From assembly GCA_035578155.1 (NCBI GenBank), contig JAPWDM010000012.1, positions 13,274,501 to 13,338,500 of the forward strand: DNA of 64,000 bases, in the 5' to 3' direction. The notes beneath the pieces are model-generated. The model did not search any database. It saw nothing but the letters and a program-made list of their open reading frames with translations, and was not told where the DNA came from. Shown in pieces: positions 37,843 to 50,455 of this stretch. The DNA is from Brachynemurus nebulosus (taxonomy: Eukaryota; Arthropoda; Insecta; Neuroptera; Myrmeleontidae). Made by a program: the position numbers and the translations under genes. The stretch's first letter is position 1, and every line of letters begins with the position of its first letter.

Positions 37843-38340
37843 GAAAATAGTATATTGTGCAATAAGTGCAGGAAATTGTCGACTGCCCACAAAAGCGAAG
37901 TTGAGCGCACGAACGTAGTGAGTGCGCTCATTCGCTTGAGTGGGGCAATCGACAATCCCGCACGAGTTGCACATACTATTTTTTATTACGAATTTCACAT
38001 ACTTTTTTCTATTATTATCACTATTTTTGACATTTTTATTACTTTTTAAAATAATATTTTTAAGTGTTCGTCTTTTTTTCTGAATTAATTATCGTTAAAA
38101 TTACTTTGTTGGTGGTTTCTATAGAAATAATTATGAAATATTTATTAAATGAAAAATTAAGAGGCGGCTTTGCGTGTTTTGATTAAATTTTGCGTGTTTT
38201 ATTGTCAATTTGCGTGTGGAAAGTTACTTTCGACACGCAAAAAAGTATGCGGGAAGAGTACAGTGGGCAAACAGCTATTTTGCTTACAGAAATGTGTGCG
38301 CCAAGTTAGTACTTCTCCCGCATGAGTAATAAAAAATATA
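37843..38340 (-). mobile_element. R2 element, copy 2, with a hairpin at each end
   Basis: Inverse of 25665-26086, with extra AAATTTTGCGTGTTTT duplication near 38190. The left end is hairpin H3. The right end is a hairpin (38237-38330) with GCGGGAAGAGTAC pairing GTACTTCTCCCGC. Confidence 0.75.
37849..37977. repeat. 129-bp hairpin H3
   Basis: AGTATATTGTGCAATAAGTG opens the unit; the inverse end is GCACGAGTTGCACATACT. GAAATTGTCGACTGCCCAC pairs with GTGGGGCAATCGACAATCC. The loop is GCGCACGAACGTAGTGAGTG, related to the H1 loop. Confidence 0.82.
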
Positions 38341-39459
38341 AAATTCGAGTCTAATACGGTAAGACAATTAACGAATAAAAGGAGTTTCTGTAATTCATAT
38401 ATAATTGATAATACTTCGTTACTATCATTTTGAAATCAGTTAACCCCCAATGAAATGGGCAATAAAAAGTTTCCTATCATTTATTTCGCTGTAAAAATCT
38501 ATCCGTGAAAATCTTTTCACGATAAAAGTGAAAAAAACTAGAATATTCTTATGGAACTTTACACACAAGTTGCCTTTGTAAACATGTTGTTTTAAGATAT
38601 TACTAATTATATAATTTCTAACAATTATTTTACAGATTACATAGCGCACTATGGTAACACCTTAATAAATATATATTTCGGGTCATACATTGTCATGATG
38701 AAAGGTCATACAGTGAAGTGTCCTTCGACGCCCGGGGGTAAGAAAAGTAATTTTTTTTACAATCTTCTCATCTTTTTCCACCGTACAATGCTTTTTGAGA
38801 AATGAAAAAATAAATAAGTAATATTTACAGAGAATAGAGAATATATACACTTACATGTAGAGTAGAATTTGTATTTCTAATTTTGTTTTTGCCGGGGGCA
38901 AGTTAGTGACCACAGTCAGTGGTACCAACCAACCAGTATCATATCAGATGTAGTGTCCCACTTTTGTTTGTATGTTTTGTGTCTATTTATTTTTTATGTT
39001 GGCAACAAACTCATTTTTATTTCCTTTTCCGTATATGTATAGAATTGAAATCATGTACTTTATGTATTCATGGATTTTTTTAATCTTCAAATTGGTGATT
39101 TTTATTTTGTGGCAATACAGTGAAAATTGTCTGTAATGGTTTTGCAAAATAGTGGAAGAGTAAGTAGCAAAATAACAAAGTTTCCAATATCAAAATAATT
39201 TTCAATGCCTTCAGTTAACGCAGTTCTATGGCGGAAATGATTTTTCTCAGGAAAATTTTCAAATTTTGGATTTTTATTATTCAAAATGTGCTAATCAACA
39301 AAAAATTGGTGGTCTTATAATGTTGCGAAAAAAATTTTTTTCTACAATCTTAGCGGAAAGAAGGCTTTTGTGTTCTGTGAAGAGAGCGCAAAATGTGTAT
39401 TTGCCGAAGACTCTCGTTGTCGAGTACTACTTTGCGCTTTAAAGCGAACAAGTAATACT
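38341..39459. other. no gene recognised
   Basis: It contains a short GC-rich spot (CGACGCCCGGGGGTAAG near 38727) and a GTTAACGCAGTTC word; no element ends were paired. Confidence 0.4.
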
Positions 39460-39672
39460 CTTTTAACTGGTGTAAATTTTGGCAAAAAACTAATTTTTTG
39501 CAAGAACAAAAACCATGTTCCTGGCATCCGACGTGTCTGGCTGAAGAACCCACCCAAGAGTTTGGGATTTCCAGCATTTTCACCAAATTTTGTAAAAGTA
39601 GGGCATTTTGTTCGAGAGTTATCGTGCGGACGAGAGTTAAAATGCTGGAAATCCCAAGCTCTTGGGTGAGTT

Positions 39673-39742
<70 letters not shown>

Positions 39743-39802
39743 TTGTGAGATTTTTGCCGTGTTTTTTTAGCGAATTTCCAGAATGGAATTCAGCTATTAC
39801 AC
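39460..39802 (-). mobile_element. R1, copy 8, rearranged
   Basis: The inverse R1 block from GGTGTAAATTTTGGC to GTTATCGTGCGGAC is followed by a mirrored piece (AAAATGCTGGAAATCCCAAG), (TA)n, and then an R1 5' end in plus orientation (AGCGAATTTCCAGAATGG, 39769-39801). The two orientations meeting at the (TA)n suggest recombination between copies. Confidence 0.7.
39675..39741. repeat. (TA)n microsatellite in R1
   Basis: About 66 bp of TA at the usual R1 position. Confidence 0.95.
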
Positions 39803-39810
39803 CGAAGCAT

Positions 39811-39932
39811 TGCCGAGCATGGGATCGTTGGTGTAGAGGTTATCACGCCTGGCTAGTTACCAGGAGATCCTGCGTTCGATTCTCGGCCGATCCGGATAAT
39901 TTTTTCAATCACTTTGTAATTTTTAATTTGAC
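39811..39932 (+). repeat. tRNA-derived SINE, copy 1
   Basis: Positions 39822-39893 form a 72-nt tRNA-like head. The acceptor GGATCG pairs with CGATCC, the anticodon arm CCTGG-CTAGTTA-CCAGG is perfect, and the T arm contains GTTCGATTC (B box). TGGTGTAGAGG fits an A box. The loop would place AGT (Thr) as anticodon. The non-tRNA tail GGATAATTTTTTCAATCACT follows directly, shared with two other loci, which is why this is a SINE and not a tRNA gene. It abuts an R1 5' end. Confidence 0.75.
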
Positions 39933-40444
39933 ATTAATGTCAGAGATATATACCTACGGTAGACTCTCAATTATCCGAGATTGTCGGGACCGAGAGTACC
40001 TCGAATTGGTAATATGGAGGCTCGAATAACTAGGTGTATACTGTATCAGATGAAAACTGTACGATAATAACAGTTTGATTGAAAACTATTCCCTAGACTA
40101 TGTACTGGAGTAAAAGGAAATTCTAAACATGTGATGGCAAGCAATACAGCATCGTCCGGATCCAATCGATACACAGGAAAAGTTATTTATTTCTTTAGGG
40201 AAATGATAAATATAAAATTTTCCACTAAAGATGTTGAGTTTGTTTTAAATGTTGCGTATACAATAAATCATGTAACTTAATATACGTTTCAAACCAGAAT
40301 AATATCCCTTATACATGTACCTGTTTGGAAATAATACATCTTGGATTTCACACTTGAATGGCTTATGAAACAGTAAAAAAAAGTTGTGGCACTCTCGGAC
40401 CCTGGTACTTGAAGTTGAAAATATTTATGAACTTATTTTTTTAC
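39933..40444. other. no gene; pogo/Tigger-type end at 39957
   Basis: GGTAGACTCTCAATTATCCG followed by GTCGGGACC matches the style of pogo/Tigger termini. A possible partner, GCTCGAATAACTAGG, is at 40020. Unresolved. Confidence 0.35.
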
Positions 40445-40448
40445 TTAA

Positions 40449-41248
40449 GATACCATCACACTATGATTTTGCCGAAAAGTAGTCAATTTTCACAACTTTT
40501 TTTCGGATGGATAGGATGGGGGAATGGGGATGAATTTTTTTTACGATTAATACCACTATTTGACAATACAAAAATATAATATAATAATTATTATAATGTT
40601 TATTTAAAATATTTTTTATTTGAAATTATTATAATAATATAATAATTATTTAATTATTATAAAAATATAATATAATAATTATTAAAATATATTATAATAA
40701 TTATTATAATTTTTGAAAAAAGTGTCTTAAAAAAAGGCCGAAATTTGGTGCCCACGATTGCGGCCGCAGTTTTTATCCAAAAAAAAAAAATCGAATATAT
40801 TATCAATCTGTAGGTAAACCGCTATGTCCCTATGGGAGCTTTTTTTTTCTTTTGAAATTTGAAAAAATGGCGGTGGTTCAAATAAAAAAGTACAACATTT
40901 TTTCCAGTTTTTCGTGTGAAAAAATAAGAAGATTTCAAAAGAAAAAAAAAAACTCGCATAGGGACATAACGGTTTACCTACAGATTGATAATCTATTTGA
41001 TTCTTTTTTCGGATAAAAACCGCGGCCGTAATCGTGGGTACCGAATTTCGGCCTTTTCTAAAGACACTTTTTTCAAAAAATTATAATAATTATAAAAAAT
41101 AAATTAAATAAATAAAAAAAATATTTTTGTATTGTCAAATAGTGGTATTAATCGTAAAAAAAATTCATCCCCAATCCGCCATTCTATCCAGCCGAAAAAA
41201 ATTGTGAAAATTGACTATTTTTCGGCAGAATCACACTGTGATGGTACC
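40449..41248. mobile_element. TTAA-flanked fold-back element B, copy 2 (800 bp)
   Basis: Nearly the whole element is a palindrome. Arms of about 370 bp (GATGAATTTTTTTTACGATT, GGCCGAAATT, GGTAAACCGCTATGTCCCTA and their inverses) surround a short centre near 40905. TTAA lies at 40445-40448 and 41249-41252. The ends resemble copy 1 (CACAGTGTGA/TCACACTGTG). Confidence 0.88.
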
Positions 41249-41607
41249 TTAATAATTAATTTTATTTAAACAAAAATAATATTTCACTGGAGTGTTTTTG
41301 GGTTGATAATTATCCGCTGCCCCTCGTTAGAGCAAAATTACAAAAATCTGAGACTTCTAACCATGTTTTTAATAAAAAAACAGGTTGCCCAGAAAACATT
41401 GTTACACATTAAAAAATCTTAAAAAGAAAACACGGTATTTACTGTTAAAGCTTTCCATAAAACAAAATTTTTCCAATAGAAGAATAAAATTTTTACAAAA
41501 GCTACACTTCACTCTAGTCCCGTGTTTTGCCGCACAATTTCTTTCACTCTTTCTAAGTAATACCAGTCATTAAAAAGAAAAAAATATTGTTTGCATGTAT
41601 GCATAAA

Positions 41608-42558
41608 GTTGGATCCTTTTTATAATCTCTTTTTTTGTGCAGTTTTTAAAAAAAAATGACCATTAAAGTGCATAATATGAATTAAAAGCAAGAAAAAAGT
41701 AAGAAACCTAATTATTAATTATAACAACTTACTTTGATACAATTACCTATTGATGGTTTTTAAGCATTTAATCAGTACATTGTATAAGAATATAAGTTAC
41801 TGCATCATTAACCCTTTGCGCTTATAAGACATGTACAGCATGACAAGGTGGTTTGTCCATTAACTCTACCATATTTAAAGGTGTTTTGTCTGTTGGATCA
41901 TAAGACATGTACCACATGACACACTGAATGTTGAACTGTAATAACTGCTCATACTTCACATTACATGAATATTTTATTTAATAACTGCAAACACATTCAT
42001 TTATTAGAAAAATTGTAAATAAAATAATACAAAATCACGTTGAATTATCTTTTTAAAATTAAAAACTAATAAAAACAGCATTGAGGACGTATTCAGCGCA
42101 TTTAGTATTCAACTTTGGGGAAACAAGGTTAGAACGTCAAAAGAATCCGTTAAAAAAAGAACGTCGGTCGTTGTCATGTGCTACATGTCTTACCAGCCTA
42201 TTTACAACTCACTTTTTTTTTTTTTTGCTTGAGTGCAAAGAGTTAAGTCTTTTTTTACGGATATATTTATCACAATTTTCATAATATTCTAAAAATGAAA
42301 TAAAATGTTCTCATGTATAAATTAGTGCTTTATCCTGTTTAGACAAGCAACTTCTAGGCAAATTGTGAGGTTTTGAGGGTTTTGAGTTATGTATTTTCTA
42401 TGAAACTTTTTTATACGGTCCCGACCCACCACATAAAAAAAGTTTTAAAATTTGAAACGAACTATATATACCTTTTATAGCTATTAATGAAGTTTTTGAA
42501 TATTTTTTTTTGTGCGATTTTTTTTTGCGGTCCCTATCCACTGCATAAAAATAGCTGT
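41608..42558 (+). mobile_element. Tigger-like MITE, copy 2, interrupted
   Basis: Diverged copy of 15626-16178: it shares TTTTTAAGCATTTAATCAG, AAGAATATAAGTTACTGCAT and GGTCCCTATCCACTGCATAA. It is split at TTAA by the 41812-42242 element. The left end is eroded. Confidence 0.78.
41812..42242. mobile_element. TTAA-flanked element E, with a paralogous empty site
   Basis: CCCTTTGCGCT and AGTGCAAAGAG are inverted ends. Inner mirrored words TAAGACATGTA and TACATGTCTTA lie near both ends. TTAA at 41808-41811 and 42243-42246. The related MITE at 15626 reads straight through as CATCATTAAGGTC, so the unoccupied state is visible. piggyBac-type by target site. Confidence 0.88.
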
Positions 42559-42561
42559 AAT

Positions 42562-43188
42562 GTGCGTGCGGTCACACCGTTCGAGAAGTGATAGGTAACA
42601 AGCGTACACACTTTACAAACAGACATTTATGTGAGTAATTGAAAAAAATTGCTTAAACTTGTCATAAACGTTTTTAATGTTAAACGATGCTTTCTTGTCG
42701 ACCAAAACGTCTCATTTCAAACGCGGCATGTATGTACATATTTGGTACTATATTTTATACGTAATCTATATATTTCTTTTAGTGCCAACTTTTTTTCTTT
42801 ACCTTATACGAACGAAAACGTAATCTTCTTATATTTCGTTCAACTCAACTGTAATGTTGTGTGGTAGTGTACATACGATAAAAATAAATCAGTAGTTTAA
42901 TGGATTACTCTATTTTATAAATAAACGATTACAGCGCCAGCAAAATGTTGTTAGGCAAACTCGACTACATACATAAATTGATTCTTGAATTTGATAAGTA
43001 ATTTTTTTCACCCGTATCAATATATCTTCCAAATATGATTTCTTTATGATTTCGAATAATACTCATTTGAGAGTTACAGTGAGTAATGTGGAGCCATTTA
43101 TCAAAAAAAGAAAAATAATTGAGTTGTTTTGTTCCAGTTGTTAAGGAATTTTGGCAGTTTGTCCTCGAAAATCACACAACTACAAAAA
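42562..43188. other. no gene recognised
   Basis: Frames at 42649-42867 and similar are AT-driven; no paired ends. Confidence 0.4.
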
Positions 43189-43238
43189 GGCCGATCCGGA
43201 TAATTTCTTCAATCACTTTGTAATTTTTAATTTACATA
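43189..43238 (+). repeat. SINE copy 3, 5'-truncated
   Basis: Contains GGCCGATCCGGATAATTTCT and the tail TTCAATCACTTTGTAATTTT without the tRNA-like head, as expected for truncated reverse transcription. Confidence 0.7.
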
Positions 43239-43477
43239 CGTGGTTTTTGGTTATGTTAACCAAAGGAAATCGAGTGCTTAAAGTTTCAATTTAGCTGAAC
43301 GATAAGTGAACATATAAATACTACGTGTGTTTTAAATGCAGACAAAAGTCTGTCATACGTAGTAGTGTTTCACAAGCACTCGATAATATTTGAAATTGAA
43401 AAGTTGTAGCTGCTTCTCGCATTATAGAGAGTACATACACATAGGTGATTGAATGTTGTCTGTATCGGGCGCCTGTC

Positions 43478-43600
43478 GAGCAAAGGATCGATGGTGTAAT
43501 GAATAGCACACCTGGCTAGTTACCAGGAGATCCTGGGTTCCATTCCCGGCCGATCCGGATAATTTTTTCAATCACTTTGTGATTTTTAATTTACAAAAAA
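43478..43600 (+). repeat. tRNA-derived SINE, copy 2
   Basis: The tRNA-like head is at 43485-43556 (72 nt), with acceptor GGATCG/CGATCC, anticodon arm CCTGG-CTAGTTA-CCAGG and a T stem CTGGG/CCCGG stronger than in copy 1; the B box is mutated to GTTCCATTC. The tail GGATAATTTTTTCAATCACT is as in the other copies. About 240 bp separates it from the truncated copy 3. Confidence 0.75.
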
Positions 43601-43881
43601 TAATGTTAGTTCTTAGTTTTTTTTTTTAGCATAGTCCCACCAAATTATGGATTAGCATCCCCAAATCGACCGTTCTTTTATCACTTTACTGATCATGCGC
43701 ACCAATTTGGTTCACAATGTATTTCTACATAGAACCCACATGATTTTAGGTGAGTATAAGCATAGTTTACAGTAAAAAATCTTAATATTTGTACGTCTGA
43801 TTCCTAAAGAATCCACTTAGAGAAACTGGTGCGTAAAACGACTTTTCAAAGGATTTTAACGAAACTTCTCTAGATATTTTT
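43601..43881. other. no gene recognised
   Basis: Short spacer between the SINE and the next TTAA element; nothing identified. Confidence 0.4.
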
Positions 43882-43885
43882 TTTA

Positions 43886-44777
43886 GGGGAGGTTTACTCG
43901 AGAGTCCTTAAAAATTATGTATTTTTCTAGAATTTTTTTCTCAAGAACGGAAGTAAATATCAATTTCAAATTTTGTGCACATATTTATTAAGTATTAAGC
44001 TACACAAAAAAATTTTTTTAAGGAAAAATATAAAAACGTGTCCATTTTATAGATAGTGCAGTGTGACGATCCGAAAATCCAATGCCTTGTTGGTGGATAT
44101 CCTAGCGCCGTTAATAAACCACCGAAATCCAAAAACAAAAAAGATTTATAAAATATATGAACAGTACCGGCACCTATACCTATAATATCAATAAATTGCT
44201 GAACGAAAAAAAAATGGCGGATGTGTGAACTTTTGATTACGATTTTTGTCTTATTTTTCGCTCTTTAAAGTGAAATAAAAAAAATAAAAAATATTGAAAG
44301 TGTATTGGACTTAGGTATAGGTGCCGGAAAATTGAATTACCTTAAAATAAAAAATTAAAAAAAAGGATCCATCGAATAGTTTTTGAATTATCGTGTCAAC
44401 CAGTTCCAAAAATGTGGTTCCGAGATATTATAAAATATATAATATAAAGAAACGTATTTTCAAAATTTTATATTTAATACTGATTATTGCGTGAACTACG
44501 TTTTTTGAGTTTTTTTTTCTTTTATAGAAAGCTGGATTCGGTTAATGTGCAAAAATCTTTTTTTTTAAATTATTTTCAGCAAAATCACTTTGGGAACATA
44601 TTCTACACGTAATTTGCTATCAACTTCGGCAAAAAAAAAAAATTAATTTTTTAATCAAATCTCAAGTAAACCTTCCCTTAAATTACTTTCAGCAAAATCA
44701 CTTTGGGAACATATTCTACACATAATTTCTGCAAAAAAAAAATCGATTTTTTTAACGACGCTCAAATAAACCTCCCC
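43886..44777 (+). mobile_element. TTAA element A, copy 2
   Basis: It is collinear with 3984-4882 and highly similar, with the same 110-bp tandem at its right end. The right flank is TTAA (44778-44781). The left flank is TTTA (43882-43885), probably a mutated TTAA. Confidence 0.85.
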
Positions 44778-44781
44778 TTAA

Positions 44782-45528
44782 TAAGAAATAAAAATTATTC
44801 ACTACGTCGTTTTTTAAATATAATTTATAAACATCATTCTACAACGTTTTTACAACGCTTTTTCACCAATGCTTTTGTATTGCTATAAAAAAAAACAAAA
44901 GGTATACAAATATAATAACTGAAGAATACTAATATATTATTTAATTTTTGATAAAAGAAAATTTTTTTGCTAAGATATACTTTTGTACCTGGCTATCTCG
45001 CATCAACTACGTTAATTTTTCTCAAACTCAAATTGATCGTTTTAAATAATTATAGTCAGAGTTTACAGTCAAAGAAATTTTTAACTTGATATCTCAAATT
45101 TATAACTATTTTTAATAATATATTCAAATTTTTTAGACTATAACCTTCAAGTCATAAAGACTCAAACTAAATCTTATCATTTTATGGGTTTTCTAATTTA
45201 ATACTGTTGGTTTCTAAAGACGGTCAAAGACATTAGGATTTTTAAAAAATTTTTCAATTACGAATGAATCCTAATTTACTTTCGGTATTAAAACCGAGGC
45301 TCACATTTGTCAAACAAAAGAACATTTTCTGCACAATTTAATGTTTCAAAACAATGAGAGGAAACAATAAATCCTCTTGTTAAACAGAGGCGGTTTTAAG
45401 ATATTCATTTTGAGTACGCTTAAATTCTTCTGTATTACCTATAAGCATGCAACTTTTTTTTTTTTGAAACTCAGCAGAACATAGTTTTAAGAAACTTTTA
45501 CAAACCATTTTAATGAATCGCCTACCAT
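44782..45528. other. no gene recognised
   Basis: AT-rich, no paired ends. Confidence 0.4.
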
Positions 45529-45532
45529 TTAA

Positions 45533-45753
45533 CCCCTTTAGGACTAATGACGAGCTTAGCTGGTCATACTAATTTTTAGAAAAAATTTAACTGACGAATG
45601 TATATTGTCTTATATCGGTAACTGAAGACTGTAAAGTAAAGAGTGATCACATTGTATATAAATTAAGCAAAATATACCAAACTTGTAATTATACTTATAG
45701 GGATATTAAATTTTTTATCTAAAATATTGGAATATATGGCGGTACTAAAGGGG
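45533..45753. mobile_element. TTAA-flanked MITE F (221 bp)
   Basis: CCCCTTTAGGAC and GTACTAAAGGGG are inverted ends with TTAA at 45529-45532 and 45754-45757. The terminal CCCTTT recalls element E (CCCTTTGCGCT); the interiors differ. Confidence 0.83.
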
Positions 45754-45772
45754 TTAAGAAGATTTACATATA

Positions 45773-46198
45773 TGAAGGGCACAGGGGAAAAACGATTCAC
45801 AAAAAGTAAATTTTTCAGCGGGCGCGTTTTTAAACTTTAAAGTGTGAATCATGTATTATAGGCGCATTTTTCAACATTAAAATTTTTTGCCTGAAAACCA
45901 CGCATAGGATCTGGTTCAAACTTTCGGTGGTCATTGCTAATATAGTAAGCTAGAAAACGCCATGCCAGCAGAAAATAGACGGCTAGCCGTTTTCGCGAAA
46001 TTTGCAATCGAATTATGTATTATATGCGCATTTTTCAGCAAAAAAATTTGGTTCTTCCCCTGCATATCACGGACTATGTTCGATTTTCACGTGTAATGTT
46101 AGCACGGGGTCAATATTCTGCATACTGCCAATATAACTGCATGGATTTTGGCATTTTTACTTTTTGTGACTCTGATTGTTTTTCCCTTGTACTCTTCA
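45773..46198. mobile_element. TA-flanked MITE (426 bp)
   Basis: TGAAGGGCACAGGGGAAAAA and its inverse TTTTTCCCTTGTACTCTTCA form the ends; the repeat extends through CACAAAAAGTAAA. TA on both sides (45771-45772, 46199-46200). The interior repeats TTATAGGCGCATTTTTCA with TTATATGCGCATTTTTCA about 170 bp apart. Confidence 0.8.
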
Positions 46199-46200
46199 TA

Positions 46201-46744
46201 TGTTCTGAATTTTAAGCTTAGTATACCTAAATATAAGCATGAATATGTTTTTGGGCTAGGGTACAGCTGAAGAAAATTGGTATCAAAAATATTGACTAAA
46301 ATTTTTTTTTTTAATTTTTGGGTAAGCTCTGACCTACACGGACACCTGCTAAAACCGCCACTGCTCTCAAATTATATAGGCCATAAAAAGGAATAAATTG
46401 TCGAGGAAAAAGCTTTAATACAAGTAGAAAATTCAGTGACTTGTTAAAAACAAAAAAGCACCCCTGGCATAAGTGAACATCCTTTGACTTTACTGTACTG
46501 AACAGTATAAAACAAATAAAATTTTGCAAATATTTTTAACAACCCCCCTGCTCCTCCCTCAAAAAAAAAAAAAACAGTATATCATAATCAAATAAAAATT
46601 CGTCGTTGGAACGACACGACATTGACGTAACCGCATCGATTTTCTTCTTTTTCACTGAACACTGTTCCGAAAAAATTGTCTACATAAACGTTTGTGCTCG
46701 TTCGCCTGTGGAAGAAAATGTTCAAATCACCATATTATACAATA
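46201..46744. other. no gene recognised
   Basis: It contains A14 near 46560 and a CGACACGACATTGACG patch near 46610; no domains. Confidence 0.4.
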
Positions 46745-47434
46745 TACAGGGTGGAAAGTATATAAGTCTGGAGTGTAGAATATAAGGAGGACTATCTTGT
46801 ACGGAAAACAATAGAAAAATAGTTCAAAAAGTGTCCCGTTTTAAGTACTAAGTAACAGTTCAAAAACTCGCCAGAATAGCGCTAGAGTAACAAAAGTGTA
46901 TGAAATGAACTTTGCAGTTGTCGATTGAGTGAAGTGTGCTGTACGTTGTTGTGTTATCCAAAATAATAGAGTAAATATAACCTACAAAAAATTGTTGTGG
47001 AACAAGTTGAGAGTAATTTATAATTATCGTCAACTTTGAATATCTGTTAGTGATTTTATTGTGTTGAGTTTTATAAAAATTTTGAAAATAATAAAAAAAT
47101 AATTATGGTGAAAGTTTGTGTAGTGAAAATATTTGTTCAAATAACAATTTTCAATTTATGTCGGGATCCCTAATATTTTATGCATAATTAGACGTTTAAA
47201 AATAAAATTTTAAAAAACTTTATTTACATATTCTATTATTGTTAACAGATTTTATGGTTTATTTTTTAAAAGTGCGCCGTAACAACGCGGATGTTTTTTT
47301 TTTCTTATTTACTTCTCAAATTTACCCTTTTGCTACAGTATCGCCGCCAGTATTCACGCCTTTCTGTGGATAGTTTTTGATGCAGAGATGGTGCTCCTGG
47401 TATCTACACTCCATATATATATATATATACATTA

Positions 47435-47968
47435 GGGTGGCGCAAAAAAACCACATATTTTTCTTTTTTTTGTCTCATAGGAAAATAAGTTAATTTAGCT
47501 CGATTTAAGAATCCTCACCAAAAATTGGCTCGATAAAAAATTTTTTAAGGGTCGCTCAAAACTTTTTAAAATTTGAAAATTGGTCCAAAATCGATTTTTG
47601 TTTTTCATCAAACTTTTTTTCTCATCCCTGCATATGTTTGTACATTGAATAATAAAAAATTCCTCCAAAATTTTAACTCAAAAAATTTTCAGAACTCTTG
47701 AGCGACCTTTTATTATGAATTTTTTGAGTTAAAATTTGGAGGAATTTTTTATTATTCAATGTGTAAACATATGCAGGGATGAGAAAAAAAATTTGATGAA
47801 AAACAAAAATCGATTTTTGGCCCATTTTCAAATTTTAAAAAGGTTTGAGCGACCCTAAAAAAATTTTTTATCGAGCTAATTTTGGTGAGCATTCTTAAAA
47901 CGAACTAAATTAACTTTTTTTCCTATGAGACAAAAAAAAGAAAAATATATGGTTTTTTTGCGCCACCC
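47435..47968. mobile_element. 534-bp near-perfect palindromic TA element
   Basis: GGGTGGCGCAAAAAAACC and its inverse are followed by arms of about 250 bp that match almost base for base, around a spacer of about 30 bp (47688-47717). TA flanks both ends (47433-47434, 47969-47970) inside a (TA)n tract. The spacer repeats the arm word GAGCGACC. No coding content. Confidence 0.9.
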
Positions 47969-47970
47969 TA

Positions 47971-49082
<1,112 letters not shown>

Positions 49083-49092
49083 CCATCCTGTA

Positions 49093-49651
49093 TCGGTACC
49101 AAGTGAATCACACTGACGAAGAATTTTTCACTTATAAAATATTTGTAGCATGAAAAAAATTTATTGAACTAAAAAAAAAGAAAATAAAGTAGGTAACGGG
49201 GATCGCGTCGCTTCGGTCGAACGGGAAAAAACATTGGAATACGTTAACAATTATTTGATAGAAAATTGTACCGTTTGAAAGCTCATTTGAAAACGGATGG
49301 ATCATGTCTGTAGTAGGTACACGATGAGTTAGAAATTCGATAAATACTTCGAATTATTATACAGGGAATGGAGAAGTTTACCAATTTTTTTTTTTTTTTA
49401 TGAATGAAAATAAAAATTAAGGCAATATTAAAGAAAAGTGTAAAAGAAAAATTAACATATCTCAACAACTAACAAAATTATGTGACTTTAAAATTTCACT
49501 TTTCAATTTCATTTGAGACAGATGTGTGACGTCATTTATTCTACGGCATTGCAAACAGAACGAAGATACTTTTTTATTTAATTTTTGTAAAGCCGGTCAA
49601 TACGTTAATTACCTACTACGGATACTATATGGATTCGACCACGTCATTTTA
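49093..49651. other. no gene recognised
   Basis: Short CG-containing patch (GATCGCGTCGCTTCGGTCGA near 49201); otherwise AT-rich. Confidence 0.4.
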
Positions 49652-49654
49652 GCG

Positions 49655-49712
<58 letters not shown>

Positions 49713-50040
49713 CCGCACGATAACTCTCGAACGAAATGTCATACTTTTACAAAATTTGGTGAAAATGTTGGAAGTCCCAAACTCTTGGATGAGTTCTTCA
49801 GCGAGACACGTCGGATGCCAAGAACATGCCTCTTTGTTCTTGCAAAAAATTAATTTTTTTTGGCAAAATTTCCACTTAAACAACAATTTTTGCGAAATTT
49901 TTTTACACCATTTAAAAGAGGAGAAAAAATTACATAAAAAGGTCTTTAAACTATTCTTCTATGTCAACTAGTTTCCGAGAAAAACTAACTTTTATAAACG
50001 GAAATTCGCTATGTTATGCAGGATGCTGCGACAGGGGTAT
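49652..50040 (+). mobile_element. R1, copy 9, 5'-shortened
   Basis: It starts at AGCGAATT, passes straight into (TA)n and a GT run, then follows the R1 right half to GGATGCTGCGACAGGGGTAT. The whole 5' block after the first eight bases is missing. Confidence 0.85.
49658..49711. repeat. (TA)n followed by (GT)n in R1
   Basis: About 40 bp TA then 13 bp GT. Confidence 0.95.
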
Positions 50041-50066
50041 TTTGAACTTTTGAAAATTTATAAATC

Positions 50067-50455
50067 TATACATATAATAAAATTGTAACGAGACCATTTC
50101 TGTACATGGAATATTTTTTGAAAATTGTACTGGTACTGCAAGTAATTATCGATGTAGATACCAAAACAGCGATTTTTAGAATTTTTGTCTGTCTGTCTGT
50201 CTGTTCACGCATCACGCAAAAACTATTGGACGGATTTTAATGAAATTTGGTGTGATGATAACTTATTACCTGGGTCAACATCTAAAATACTTTTTACTCC
50301 GGGAAAACTTTTCATTTCCACGGGAAAATGGAAGCACACATAGACAAAAACTATTCGACGGATTTTAATAAAATTTGATGTTGTGATAACTTATTACCTA
50401 GGGCAACATTTAAGATAATTTTTACTCTGGGAATATGTTTTATTCCTACGGGAAA
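50067..50455 (+). mobile_element. Helitron-like 5' end, copy 1
   Basis: TCTATACATATAATAAAA, then GTCTGTCTGTCTGTCTGTT, then AAACTATTGGACGGATTTTA and GAAATTTGGTGTGATGATAA. Arthropod Helitrons commonly begin TCTATACTAATA and carry a stretch of this kind. The GACGGATTTTAAT block is repeated once at 50355. There is no 3' CTRR end here, so the element is partial. Confidence 0.5.

Noticed and set aside
39822..39893. Functional tRNA-Thr gene
   Set aside because: The first acceptor pair set lacks the seventh pair, the T stem has a mismatch, and the same head plus tail recurs as a dispersed repeat.
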